In this document: one piece after another, positions 41,795 through 50,217 of the stretch
Layout of the letters: each line of letters opens with the position of its first letter
Position numbering within the stretch: the first letter of the stretch is position 1
NCBI RefSeq assembly: GCF_028882255.1
Contig: NZ_JARBUY010000001.1
Span: forward strand, 898,344 to 962,343
Source of the DNA: Maribacter polysaccharolyticus
GTDB taxonomy: Bacteria > Bacteroidota > Bacteroidia > Flavobacteriales > Flavobacteriaceae
DNA length: 64,000 nucleotides
Reading direction: 5' to 3'
Translations under genes and position numbers: made by a program
Notes under the pieces: model-generated
Told to the model about the DNA's origin: nothing
Databases searched by the model: none
What the model saw: only the letters and a program-made list of their open reading frames with translations

Positions 41795-44548
41795 TTATTC
41801 TATAGATCGATAAGGCCCCACACCAAACTGCTTTTCTTCCTTATCACTTTTAAGCGTAACCGGAACTTCGTTGTGTAGGTATAATCCCCCCTCTTTCTGT
41901 TCTAAAACCACATTCCCTTTTTCAGAAGCCATAAGGGTAAGTCCGTTTGCTTCCAAGGTAGTTCCATTGCCCATAAAAAGGATGAAATCCCCATTTTTTT
42001 GTTTGCCGATCAAGGCATAGGTTGCATCGGTCAACGTTCCTTTATATTTAGCCGTTTGGTTTTTCGTTGATGAGAAAACCAAATCTTCCCTTCCGGATTT
42101 ATGCTTTATGTGCAATCCCACGAAATCACTACTGCCATTTTCATCATCAAAGGACTTGATACTCGCGATACTTTTCCCTTCACTGGCCGTAAACGGCTCG
42201 TATACCGATGCAAAAGGATGCTCCCAAGCTTCCCCATGCTGCCTTGCCGCCAAGGTCAAATACGGCGCCTTATCCACTTCGTAAGGCAAGCCATGATCCC
42301 CTTTAAAAGCTTTGTTCGGTGGCGATTTTATGGAGAACACCTCCCGTCCCTCGGTGCCTTTCATCCATAGGTTCATAAATACGTCATCTTTTCCGTCGGG
42401 CATATCGATCTTCCATTCTGCCTGATAATCGCTCTGGGTACGCACCGATTTTTTATCCCACATATAATCAAAGGCATATAAATGTCCGCCTGCAAAGCCC
42501 ATTTCCTCACTGGGCGTAAGTTTTAGCGGGTTTCCATTCGTATCACTTATTTGCATACTTTGACCTAGATTATGATAAAAATAATCGTGGAATTTATCGC
42601 CTTTTCGTTGTTTTTTGGAACGGAATATATCAACATAATACCCGGTGGTCTCCCCCGTTTTCACGATACTGACCAGTCTGCTTTGATCACTTTGGGTCTC
42701 GGGTTCCAAAAAGTAAACATCGGAATACGTAATGGCTTTATAAAAGCCTTGTTTTTGCTCTGATTTCGGGTATTGTCCCATTAGATCGAAGGCATGGTAG
42801 CTCAACATCTCGGTGTAGGAAGAAACCCCATCGACCATGACGGTATTATGTGCAGGAAACTGGGAGTAATACTCTAGATAAATGGGTTGAAGATAGCCCG
42901 CTCCCTTACCCGGATCGGCACCTTGTATAAAACCTTTTCCATACAGTTCCATATTGATACCATTGGCATGCATATGGTTTCCGAGTGAAGCGTTCAGGGA
43001 CACCATCATCCCATCCTTGCCCGTACCCATGCGCTGTACATGCCAACTTACATTCGGTGCATAAAAAGTTTGGGTGATATAATCCTGTAGGTCACCCTTT
43101 TTATATTTGGGATCCAATTCCAAAGGTTTGCTGGCAAAAAATGAAGCAATAGTTGCCCTTACCTTTCTTCCTTTTCCCGAACCTTCCGCATTTTGGGCAA
43201 ATAACCGATACATGCCGGTAAATTCTTCTTCGAGCTCCTTGTCATTGTTTTTTTGTGCAATACGGATCATATCACTCATCGCTTCGACATAAAGTGGCCC
43301 ATAATTGGAATCCCCAAATGCAACGGTCTGTCCGTTGGGAAATAAATATTGTGGAAGCATTTTAACCGCTTTGGGCATTACCGGGGTATAGGGTAAAAGA
43401 TTATGATCGAACGTGTTGTCGAAATCCCTGATAAAATTGGTCAGGTCTTTGGTAACCCCTTGTGAGTAGCCCGGACATTCTGCCCATACCCCATTGGTTT
43501 CATCGTAACCATAATCGATGAACTTGGTCAAGGACCATTGTCTTGCCGAAGTAACGTTCAAAATATAATCGATATAGTACTCCCGACCTTTTCCGTCCTC
43601 ATACTCATCGTTATCACGCAGTACCATGGCTGCTTTTAAAATGATCTTTGCTTGATGCAGGTTCCAATTGTTTTGGGGCACACCGTTTTTAATGATCTGA
43701 TCGGTCCATCTTTTGATCGTGGTATCATACATATCGATTTTATCGGGATGGTTTGCTTCAATGTATGGATGCAAAAAATCATAAAGTTCAGCAATTTCCC
43801 GAAGGACGTTCTCATGTATTACCTGGAAATTCGTAAACCCAACCAGGGTTTGGATATGTCCGTTCAGTAGATCGATCGGTTCACTGCGGTACGACATCCC
43901 TTCCATATACGTATGGAAGATATCATATGAAAATTCAGCGAAACGCCTATCGCCCTCCACCCAATGGACAAATGCCGCATCTCTGGCCAATCCTATGATT
44001 TCCTCATTTATCGAATAGATAATACGCCCTGTTTTGGAAATTTCGACCCATTCAAAAGGGTTGCCTTCCTTACTCCTATTCGGCAGATATAATCCACGGG
44101 GATCATCCATATAAGGCAACACCTCTTCAAGTTTGGGTTTGCCATAAGGGGTCGTATAATCCCTGGAACCCACGAAGCGCACCGTAGGCACGGGTGCTTC
44201 CCCATCTGCATGGGAATAGTTTATTCCATTGACATAAATGTTGGTCGCCTTGGTCTTCCAATACATCTGTAAACGGGATACCATCCATTCCGGGTCATCT
44301 ACATGACGCCCCACGTGTGCATCGATACGATTGTGGATACCGGTCAAGACCTCTTGGGCCCAGTCTTCTTTCTTAATGGTCTTTTGAAGCCCCTTTTTAC
44401 CCTCTTGGGTAATGTACAATCGAGGATACCCTTCCTCCTGATTTTCAGGAAGCGGAATAAGGTTATCCGATTGTGCTTTGGTATAAAAACCCATGAAACA
44501 AAACAGTACCACAACTAATCCATTTATATACTTGATATTCCCTTGCAT
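41795..44548 (-). CDS. Heparinase II/III-like lyase, paralogue 1
   Basis: Exported protein of 917 residues (Sec signal about 1-25, YTKAQ). It is one of four related proteins in the right operon. Shared marks: DPEWMVSRLQMYWK and GEAPVPTVRF near the N-terminus, NNWNLHQAK in the helical toroid, NHMHANGINMELYGKG (His525, His527) and FPAHNTVMVDG in the beta-sandwich, and YHNLGQSMQ. The toroid plus heparinase II/III fold is that of uronate-specific lyases. All expected histidines are present here, as in paralogue 4 (60813-63620), so this copy should be active. No PL family number is assigned. It is the last gene of the right operon, facing the 3' end of the HTCS gene. Confidence 0.82.
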   Translation of the reverse strand: MQGNIKYINGLVVVLFCFMGFYTKAQSDNLIPLPENQEEGYPRLYITQEGKKGLQKTIKKEDWAQEVLTGIHNRIDAHVGRHVDDPEWMVSRLQMYWKTKATNIYVNGINYSHADGEAPVPTVRFVGSRDYTTPYGKPKLEEVLPYMDDPRGLYLPNRSKEGNPFEWVEISKTGRIIYSINEEIIGLARDAAFVHWVEGDRRFAEFSYDIFHTYMEGMSYRSEPIDLLNGHIQTLVGFTNFQVIHENVLREIAELYDFLHPYIEANHPDKIDMYDTTIKRWTDQIIKNGVPQNNWNLHQAKIILKAAMVLRDNDEYEDGKGREYYIDYILNVTSARQWSLTKFIDYGYDETNGVWAECPGYSQGVTKDLTNFIRDFDNTFDHNLLPYTPVMPKAVKMLPQYLFPNGQTVAFGDSNYGPLYVEAMSDMIRIAQKNNDKELEEEFTGMYRLFAQNAEGSGKGRKVRATIASFFASKPLELDPKYKKGDLQDYITQTFYAPNVSWHVQRMGTGKDGMMVSLNASLGNHMHANGINMELYGKGFIQGADPGKGAGYLQPIYLEYYSQFPAHNTVMVDGVSSYTEMLSYHAFDLMGQYPKSEQKQGFYKAITYSDVYFLEPETQSDQSRLVSIVKTGETTGYYVDIFRSKKQRKGDKFHDYFYHNLGQSMQISDTNGNPLKLTPSEEMGFAGGHLYAFDYMWDKKSVRTQSDYQAEWKIDMPDGKDDVFMNLWMKGTEGREVFSIKSPPNKAFKGDHGLPYEVDKAPYLTLAARQHGEAWEHPFASVYEPFTASEGKSIASIKSFDDENGSSDFVGLHIKHKSGREDLVFSSTKNQTAKYKGTLTDATYALIGKQKNGDFILFMGNGTTLEANGLTLMASEKGNVVLEQKEGGLYLHNEVPVTLKSDKEEKQFGVGPYRSIE

Positions 44549-44555
44549 TCCGTTA

Positions 44556-45509
44556 CTATTTATGTCTTAATACTTCTTTTATCGCCTCTTGCACCAAAGG
44601 TTCCATAACCGCATAACCCGTTAAATTAGGATGCACCGTATCCCTACCATAGTCCTCTTTCAATCCTTTTTCTTCATTGACCATATGGGAATAATAATCT
44701 AAATACACCATATCGTTCTTCTTGGCATAGGATTCAATCAGTGCATTCAGCCTACTGATCTTTTCCTTGGGTTCTATGGATGGACTCCAAGAATAACTAC
44801 TCGCGGGAAGCACTGAAGCCAAAACCACTTTTATATTATTCGCTTTGGCCAATTCCGCCATTGAAAAAATATTGTCTGCAATCTCGGGAACGGTAATAGG
44901 ACCTCTATTACCTGCAATATCATTGGTACCTGCGTGAATAACGACAACTTCCGGATTCAAATTGACCACATCGGGTTTAAACCTCACTAACATTTGTGAC
45001 GAAGTTTGCCCACTGATTCCACGACCGATATAATTGTTTTCAGTAAAAAATTCGCCATGGAACATCACCCATTTTTCGGTGATGGAGTTTCCCATAAAAA
45101 CCACACGTTTTTCTTTTTCACCAAGTGCTTTCAGTTCTTCATTGGCTTTTTTATACCGTTTTAAATTTGCCCAATCCTCATTGGGCATTAATTGGATTTT
45201 CACTACTGAAACCCCGGTTTCCGAGGCTTTCTTAGGTAATAAAACGGTTAATTTCCCATCAATCAATTTTATGTTTATTTTTTGGTCCGGTTCAGAAAGT
45301 AACCTCGCCTCCCTGGGCTTGATAGCGCTATCGATAACCAATTTACCATCTTCGGGCCAATTGGAAACATGTGCCAATAAAAAACCATCTTCCCCCTCAG
45401 TATACATACCCCATTCTGGTTTTTCATAAGGACTTCCTTGAGAAAACCCGACACCGATATTTGAGACAATGGCAATTGCAATAATGATCAGTTTCTTGTA
45501 AACATGCAT
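44556..45509 (-). CDS. SGNH esterase with N-terminal GH29-type beta-sandwich domain
   Basis: Exported 317-residue protein (Sec signal 1-24). Residues about 26-107 are a small beta-domain that matches, almost position by position, the C-terminal domain of the neighbouring GH29 protein: both begin SPxEKPxWGxYT, continue AHVxxWPExGxL and end VSVVKIxL. Residues 120-317 form an SGNH hydrolase in normal order: FMGNSITE (Ser142), GISGQTSSQ, HAGTNDI and DTVHPNLTGY. It probably removes an acyl group such as acetyl. It starts 75 bp after the GH29 stop, with a hairpin in between. The domain looks transferred from the GH29 gene by partial duplication. Confidence 0.87.
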   Translation of the reverse strand: MHVYKKLIIIAIAIVSNIGVGFSQGSPYEKPEWGMYTEGEDGFLLAHVSNWPEDGKLVIDSAIKPREARLLSEPDQKINIKLIDGKLTVLLPKKASETGVSVVKIQLMPNEDWANLKRYKKANEELKALGEKEKRVVFMGNSITEKWVMFHGEFFTENNYIGRGISGQTSSQMLVRFKPDVVNLNPEVVVIHAGTNDIAGNRGPITVPEIADNIFSMAELAKANNIKVVLASVLPASSYSWSPSIEPKEKISRLNALIESYAKKNDMVYLDYYSHMVNEEKGLKEDYGRDTVHPNLTGYAVMEPLVQEAIKEVLRHK

Positions 45510-45543
45510 CCTTTCGATATTGAATGTTAGTATGTATTAAACA

Positions 45544-45569
45544 GGCAAACGATCCAAGGACCGTTTGCC
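45544..45569 (-). terminator. Intercistronic stem-loop between GH29 and SGNH genes
   Basis: GGCAAACG (45544-45551) pairs perfectly with CGTTTGCC (45562-45569); further pairs inside (TCC with GGA) leave a very small loop. On the minus strand it follows the GH29 stop by 15 bp and is followed by TGTTTAAT. The T-run is weak, so it may partly terminate transcription or stabilise the upstream message. Confidence 0.5.
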
Positions 45570-45584
45570 CGTTCATTCCTTTTT

Positions 45585-46949
45585 TTACTTTGCCAATTCG
45601 ATTTTAACAACGGAAACCGTAGCATCTGGTGCCAACACGGGCACGTCAACCAATACTTCCCTTGATGTTGCCAAGGTTTCCAATTCGGTATTGGGATCTG
45701 TTAACAAAGTCGCTTTTTTGATCTTTATATCTTTATGCAGTTTTAAAGTCCCTGTTTCAGGCCAATCGAAAACATGGGCATAAATAACATTTCCTTTTTT
45801 GGTATATCGTCCCCATTTGGGTTTTTCGAATGGACTTGCGGAAGCGCCATAGATAGCCTCCCCATTTTTTTTCGTCCATTCCCCCATAGCCTTTAAACGA
45901 CGAATACTTTCCGATGGGAACCTTCCAAAACCATCAGGACCGATGTTCAAAAGGAAATTACCCCCTTTAGATACGATATCCACTAATTTTTGAATTAGAT
46001 CCTCACTGCTTTTCCAATTATTATCAGACGGCTTGTATCCCCAAGAACCATTCATGGTCATACACGCCTCCCAGTCAGAATCGATGCCCGTATCAGGTAT
46101 TTCCTGTTCAGGGGTGCCAAAATCCCCAGCGAACTCTCCTTCCATATCCATACCTTCCATTCCTTTTCTTCCCTTATCAACTCGGTTGTTTACAATAGTA
46201 TTGGGTTGAATATCACGGATGTATTTATAAAGGTCTTTCCCCATTTCCGTAGTATAATCGGAAATCCAATCGCCATCAAACCAAACGACACCTACATCCC
46301 CATAATTTTTCAATAATTCACCTACCTGAGGTTTCATATAGTTTTCATAATATTCAGGGAATTCGGGGTTTACGACCGATGGATCATCATGCTGTGAAAT
46401 ATTGTAGTTAGGATACAGATTCCCTTGCGCCTGTGGGTGATGCCAATCTACGATCGAGTAGTAAAAACAAAATTTAATGCCCTGTTTTTTACAAGCTTCC
46501 GATAATTCCTTAATGATATCGCGCTTAAAAGGGGAAGTATCCATCACATCATAATCGGACACTTTGGAATCCCACAATCCAAAACCTTCATGGTGTTTGG
46601 ATGTAATTACGATATACTTCATTCCTGCATCCTTGGCCATAGCTACCCATGCATCCGCATCGAACAATACGGGATTGAACATTTTCGGGAATTTCTCGTA
46701 TTCCTCTATCGTATAATCCAGCTTATCCATGGCCCACTCAGCACCTCCACCGGCGATTTTCGTACCACGTTCCCCTCCAACAATAGAGTATGCGCCCCAA
46801 TGGATGAACATGCCGAATTTGGAGTCTCGCCACCATTCCATGCGCTGATCGTCAGTTAATTTCATATCCTTTTTCCTTTGGGAAAAAACGTTGCCAAAAG
46901 TCAGCAGTGCTACAATTGCAAACACTATAGGTCTCATTGTTATTTTCAT
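45585..46949 (-). CDS. GH29 alpha-L-fucosidase
   Basis: Exported 454-residue GH29 enzyme (Sec signal about 1-24, NVFSQ). Motifs: KFGMFIHWGAYS (44-55), TSKHHEGFGLWDS (117-128), nucleophile VVWFDGDW (Asp225) and GDFGTPEQEIP (Glu281 is the probable acid/base, as in the GH29-A group acting on broad substrates). The C-terminal beta-sandwich runs from about residue 372 to 454. That same domain recurs at the N-terminus of the next gene downstream. Predicted to release alpha-L-fucose. Start is 16 bp after the GH141 stop on the minus strand, so it is part of the right operon. Confidence 0.93.
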   Translation of the reverse strand: MKITMRPIVFAIVALLTFGNVFSQRKKDMKLTDDQRMEWWRDSKFGMFIHWGAYSIVGGERGTKIAGGGAEWAMDKLDYTIEEYEKFPKMFNPVLFDADAWVAMAKDAGMKYIVITSKHHEGFGLWDSKVSDYDVMDTSPFKRDIIKELSEACKKQGIKFCFYYSIVDWHHPQAQGNLYPNYNISQHDDPSVVNPEFPEYYENYMKPQVGELLKNYGDVGVVWFDGDWISDYTTEMGKDLYKYIRDIQPNTIVNNRVDKGRKGMEGMDMEGEFAGDFGTPEQEIPDTGIDSDWEACMTMNGSWGYKPSDNNWKSSEDLIQKLVDIVSKGGNFLLNIGPDGFGRFPSESIRRLKAMGEWTKKNGEAIYGASASPFEKPKWGRYTKKGNVIYAHVFDWPETGTLKLHKDIKIKKATLLTDPNTELETLATSREVLVDVPVLAPDATVSVVKIELAK

Positions 46950-46965
46950 TGTTTCTTGTTTTAAT

Positions 46966-49335
46966 TTATTCGGTTTTTACAGCTAATTTATGTTCAACTT
47001 GATTTCTCATTACGACAAGGTCCAACTTGTCTTTTCCTTTGTTCTTTAGGGCTATCTTAAAAAAGTCCTTGATTTCCCGGACCATTTCACCGTCGGCCAT
47101 TAGGATTACATCCCCTTTTTTCAATCCATTGTCCTTCACGGCCGGACTATGGTTCCAAACCGTAAGGACAATAACCCCTTGAGGACTGGTCAACCCATAG
47201 GCAGACTGTTCTTCCTGTGAAGAAACACTTTTGAGTTTATTGCGTAGCCAAGCTACAATCGGTTCCGATGCCTTACTGTTCTTTTTCGGCATATTGATCT
47301 TGGGTACTTCGGGAATTTTTGCAATGGCCTTTAATTCATGTTTTTGAACCCCGAACCTGTCCATTGGAAAATTCTCAAAACCGATTTTTAAGGCAGGGGA
47401 ATCCTCAGCTACCTTAAAATCAAAAATCGAGGGGTCCTTGAACATAGGGTTCCCAAAGACACTGTGCATGTCCCTATCGTAAATCTGTGATTTCATCATC
47501 GTTTCCTCATTGGGGAATAAATTATAATCCAGTTGTTTTCCCCAACCTTTAAGACCCACATCCTGATACGCCATGCCCACGATATTATATCTGAAAACAT
47601 CTGCACTGTTCTGAAACCAAACATGGGGATGTAAGGAGTTATTGACCATGATATTGTTTTCTGCAGTCCTATTGAACCCTTCCCGTAATTTGAGTCCATT
47701 GTTCAACAATAGGTTATTGTAGATAGCATAGTTGGAAGACCCATCATCCAGGTCGATATCCCACCCATGGTCACAACGAAAACGATTGTTACGGATAATG
47801 GTCGTATGCACCGCATCCCACTGCCACATTTTCGGATTCACCGTGGTAAGGCTATCCATAATTTTGCGGTTCGGATGCCAAAAACGATCCCTTCCCCATG
47901 AATTGAACGATCCATGGTCACTGGTTTCCAATACGGTATTGAATACGTCATTGTATTCAAGAACGTGACCTCCCCAGGTACCGTCCCCGATGTTTATACC
48001 TGCCCTGGGTACATCATAAATACTGTTATGGCGTACCGTAATATCCATGGCCATGGAGATTTGCACTCCGGCCGTTTGTTTTTCCAATCGACCTATTCTG
48101 TGGATCAAATTATTATCGACCAAACATTCCCTGGGATACAATTCATTTTTGGGTCCGGTTACCGTATCCATTTCCGTCATTGGCACGAACTCCCTATAAT
48201 TAAAAGAAGGGGACCGTACTGCTGAAGGATCTCCGATAAACGAAATGGCACTGGCCCCGCAGTCGTGAATATGGTTTCCCTTGATTTGTAGGCCTTTATT
48301 GTATTTACTGACCATAATTACGTTACCCCCTAAATTTGTGAATTCACTATCGGAAACGCTACAGTTTTCAGTACCTTCAAAGAAAAGGGCCCCACCCCGG
48401 TAAATGGTCCAATCACTTCTTAAAAGAGGCTCGTAATCGTCCATAAACGTGCGTTTTGAGCTTTCGAACCGTATTCCACTAATGGAAATGTTCTTAACCG
48501 GATTTTCCAAAGTACCGACCACCTGGACTAAATTTTTCAGGGCCGCCACCTCAACTTTAGAGGTATTGGGGGTTCCTTCTTGGGTAGGCCAATAATATAG
48601 TTTGTTTCCTTTCTTATCGAGATACCACTCTCCAGGGCTATCGAGCTCTTCAAAGACATTCTCTACCATTCGGAATTCTTCGTGGGGTTTAGACGGCCTA
48701 TTGTTTTGATGCCCTCCTTTTAGTATCGGGGTTCCGTCATCCTCCACGCCTGTTACCTCAAAGTGAAAACCTCCCCATCTACCCTTGTGCAAGGCATGAA
48801 AATAGGTCCCCTCCGGTTGTTTCCAGGAAGCTATGCGTTCTTTTGACAAAGCATCCGCGGCATACCCCTGCCAATAATGGGCATTTTCATCATAGTTGGG
48901 ATAACGTGCCAAAACTTGGGGTACTCCATCGACCACCAACTGATCGAAATCGGAATTTTCAGGAACGTCTGCTACATAAATATCCTGACTGTATTTTTCC
49001 CATTGCAACGATAAGGGTTTCGAACCTTTTATAATGACGTCCGATGCCTTGCTCCCTATTATGGCCAGGCCACTTAATTGGGGGGAAAGCAGGATCGGTT
49101 CCGATAAATAATATTCCCCTGGAAGCAGTTGGATCACCACCTCGGTATTAAAATCCTTTTGTTTTAATTGACTTGCTTTTTGTATAGCCTCCGATACCGT
49201 TGCCAATGGTTCTTCTTCGGTTCCTACACCCCCTGTCTGCACACTTTGGGAGACAAAAAGCGTTACCCGTTGTTCTTTTGGGGAACAGGATAACATAAGT
49301 ACCATACTGAGTAGTAAAACAACCCTTATTTTCAT
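46966..49335 (-). CDS. GH141-like right-handed beta-helix enzyme with C-terminal PDZ domain
   Basis: Lipoprotein of 789 residues. ATG 49335 gives lipobox MVLMLSC (Cys17); the longer in-frame reading from 49425 overlaps the upstream gene. Residues about 40-640 form a right-handed parallel beta-helix with repeated NNxIH/xxIxxN rungs and the motif SDHGSFNSWGRDRFW, typical of GH141, the family that includes the alpha-L-fucosidase BT1002 and a xylanase. From about residue 690 to the end is a PDZ-like domain (SPAVKDNGLKKGDVILMADG). The PDZ module is unexpected in a glycosidase. Likely an alpha-fucosidase acting on the PUL substrate. It is flanked by GH29 and an esterase. Confidence 0.82.
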   Translation of the reverse strand: MKIRVVLLLSMVLMLSCSPKEQRVTLFVSQSVQTGGVGTEEEPLATVSEAIQKASQLKQKDFNTEVVIQLLPGEYYLSEPILLSPQLSGLAIIGSKASDVIIKGSKPLSLQWEKYSQDIYVADVPENSDFDQLVVDGVPQVLARYPNYDENAHYWQGYAADALSKERIASWKQPEGTYFHALHKGRWGGFHFEVTGVEDDGTPILKGGHQNNRPSKPHEEFRMVENVFEELDSPGEWYLDKKGNKLYYWPTQEGTPNTSKVEVAALKNLVQVVGTLENPVKNISISGIRFESSKRTFMDDYEPLLRSDWTIYRGGALFFEGTENCSVSDSEFTNLGGNVIMVSKYNKGLQIKGNHIHDCGASAISFIGDPSAVRSPSFNYREFVPMTEMDTVTGPKNELYPRECLVDNNLIHRIGRLEKQTAGVQISMAMDITVRHNSIYDVPRAGINIGDGTWGGHVLEYNDVFNTVLETSDHGSFNSWGRDRFWHPNRKIMDSLTTVNPKMWQWDAVHTTIIRNNRFRCDHGWDIDLDDGSSNYAIYNNLLLNNGLKLREGFNRTAENNIMVNNSLHPHVWFQNSADVFRYNIVGMAYQDVGLKGWGKQLDYNLFPNEETMMKSQIYDRDMHSVFGNPMFKDPSIFDFKVAEDSPALKIGFENFPMDRFGVQKHELKAIAKIPEVPKINMPKKNSKASEPIVAWLRNKLKSVSSQEEQSAYGLTSPQGVIVLTVWNHSPAVKDNGLKKGDVILMADGEMVREIKDFFKIALKNKGKDKLDLVVMRNQVEHKLAVKTE

Positions 49336-49346
49336 TTTAAAGCATA

Positions 49347-50213
49347 TTACATGGTGGGTTTCCCTTTTAAATAACCTATAGACCGTAAAAAGGCATCCGC
49401 TTCCAACGTTGTTTCCACATAACATTTATCGCCTTTTTGTTTCCCTCTATTAAAAAATCCGTGTTCCTGGTTTTCATAAATAAAAACATCACACCTACTC
49501 CCTACGGCTTCCATCTTTGCTTTGTAATCATAAGCCGTTGAAACCGGTATATATTTGTCTTTGTCCCCCAGGAAAAAAATAGTGGGTGGAGCTCCTTTCT
49601 TTATGTTGTGCAAGGGCGAAAACCCTAAATAACGGTCTCCGATCCTTTGGTAACCATAACCTTTTTCACTGTTGTCTATTACCGGATTATATAACACCAG
49701 GGCACTGGCTTTTGGACTTATGGACAAATCATCGGTTTCTTCATTGATTCCGGGAAGCAAGGATGTTGCGGCAGCCAAATGCCCCCCTGCCGAACCGCCA
49801 GAAGCAACGATTTTATCGGTATCGATACCATATTCATCAGCTTTGGCCTTTAAGAAGCGCATCGCGGATTTGGCATCTTTTACAGCTTCAAAGGGGGTGG
49901 TGCCATGTTTATTCTTTACCCTGTAATCCACCAAAACGGAAATCATGCCTCTAGACGCAAAATATAAGGCTTGGTCCTTAAATTGGTAAATGGACCCTCC
50001 ATTCCAACCGCCCCCAAAAAAGAACACTATGGTCGGGTATTTTTTGTTGGCCCTAAAATCAGTTGGATTGTAAATTTGAAGCTTTAAAGTATCCTCGTTG
50101 ACTACTTTATAAACAAGTTCATGCGCATATTCATCAATAACCTCCTTTTTCTTTTGGCCATTGACCATACCCACGACGAGCAATAAAAGTATTAAATGGA
50201 TTTTCGTTTTCAT
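49347..50213 (-). CDS. Alpha/beta hydrolase, BD-FAE-type esterase
   Basis: Exported 288-residue esterase (Sec signal 1-20, MVNGQ). Alpha/beta hydrolase of the hormone-sensitive lipase/BD-FAE type: FFFGGGWNGGS replaces the usual HGGG oxyanion motif, nucleophile ASGGSAGGH (Ser141), acid in GDKDKYIPVS and His in NQEHGFFN. Such enzymes release acetyl or feruloyl groups from polysaccharides. It is one of four esterase genes in the window, all from different folds or arrangements, implying a heavily acylated substrate. Start lies 4 bp from the stop of the next upstream lyase gene, which fits co-transcription. Confidence 0.87.
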   Translation of the reverse strand: MKTKIHLILLLLVVGMVNGQKKKEVIDEYAHELVYKVVNEDTLKLQIYNPTDFRANKKYPTIVFFFGGGWNGGSIYQFKDQALYFASRGMISVLVDYRVKNKHGTTPFEAVKDAKSAMRFLKAKADEYGIDTDKIVASGGSAGGHLAAATSLLPGINEETDDLSISPKASALVLYNPVIDNSEKGYGYQRIGDRYLGFSPLHNIKKGAPPTIFFLGDKDKYIPVSTAYDYKAKMEAVGSRCDVFIYENQEHGFFNRGKQKGDKCYVETTLEADAFLRSIGYLKGKPTM

Positions 50214-50217
50214 AATT

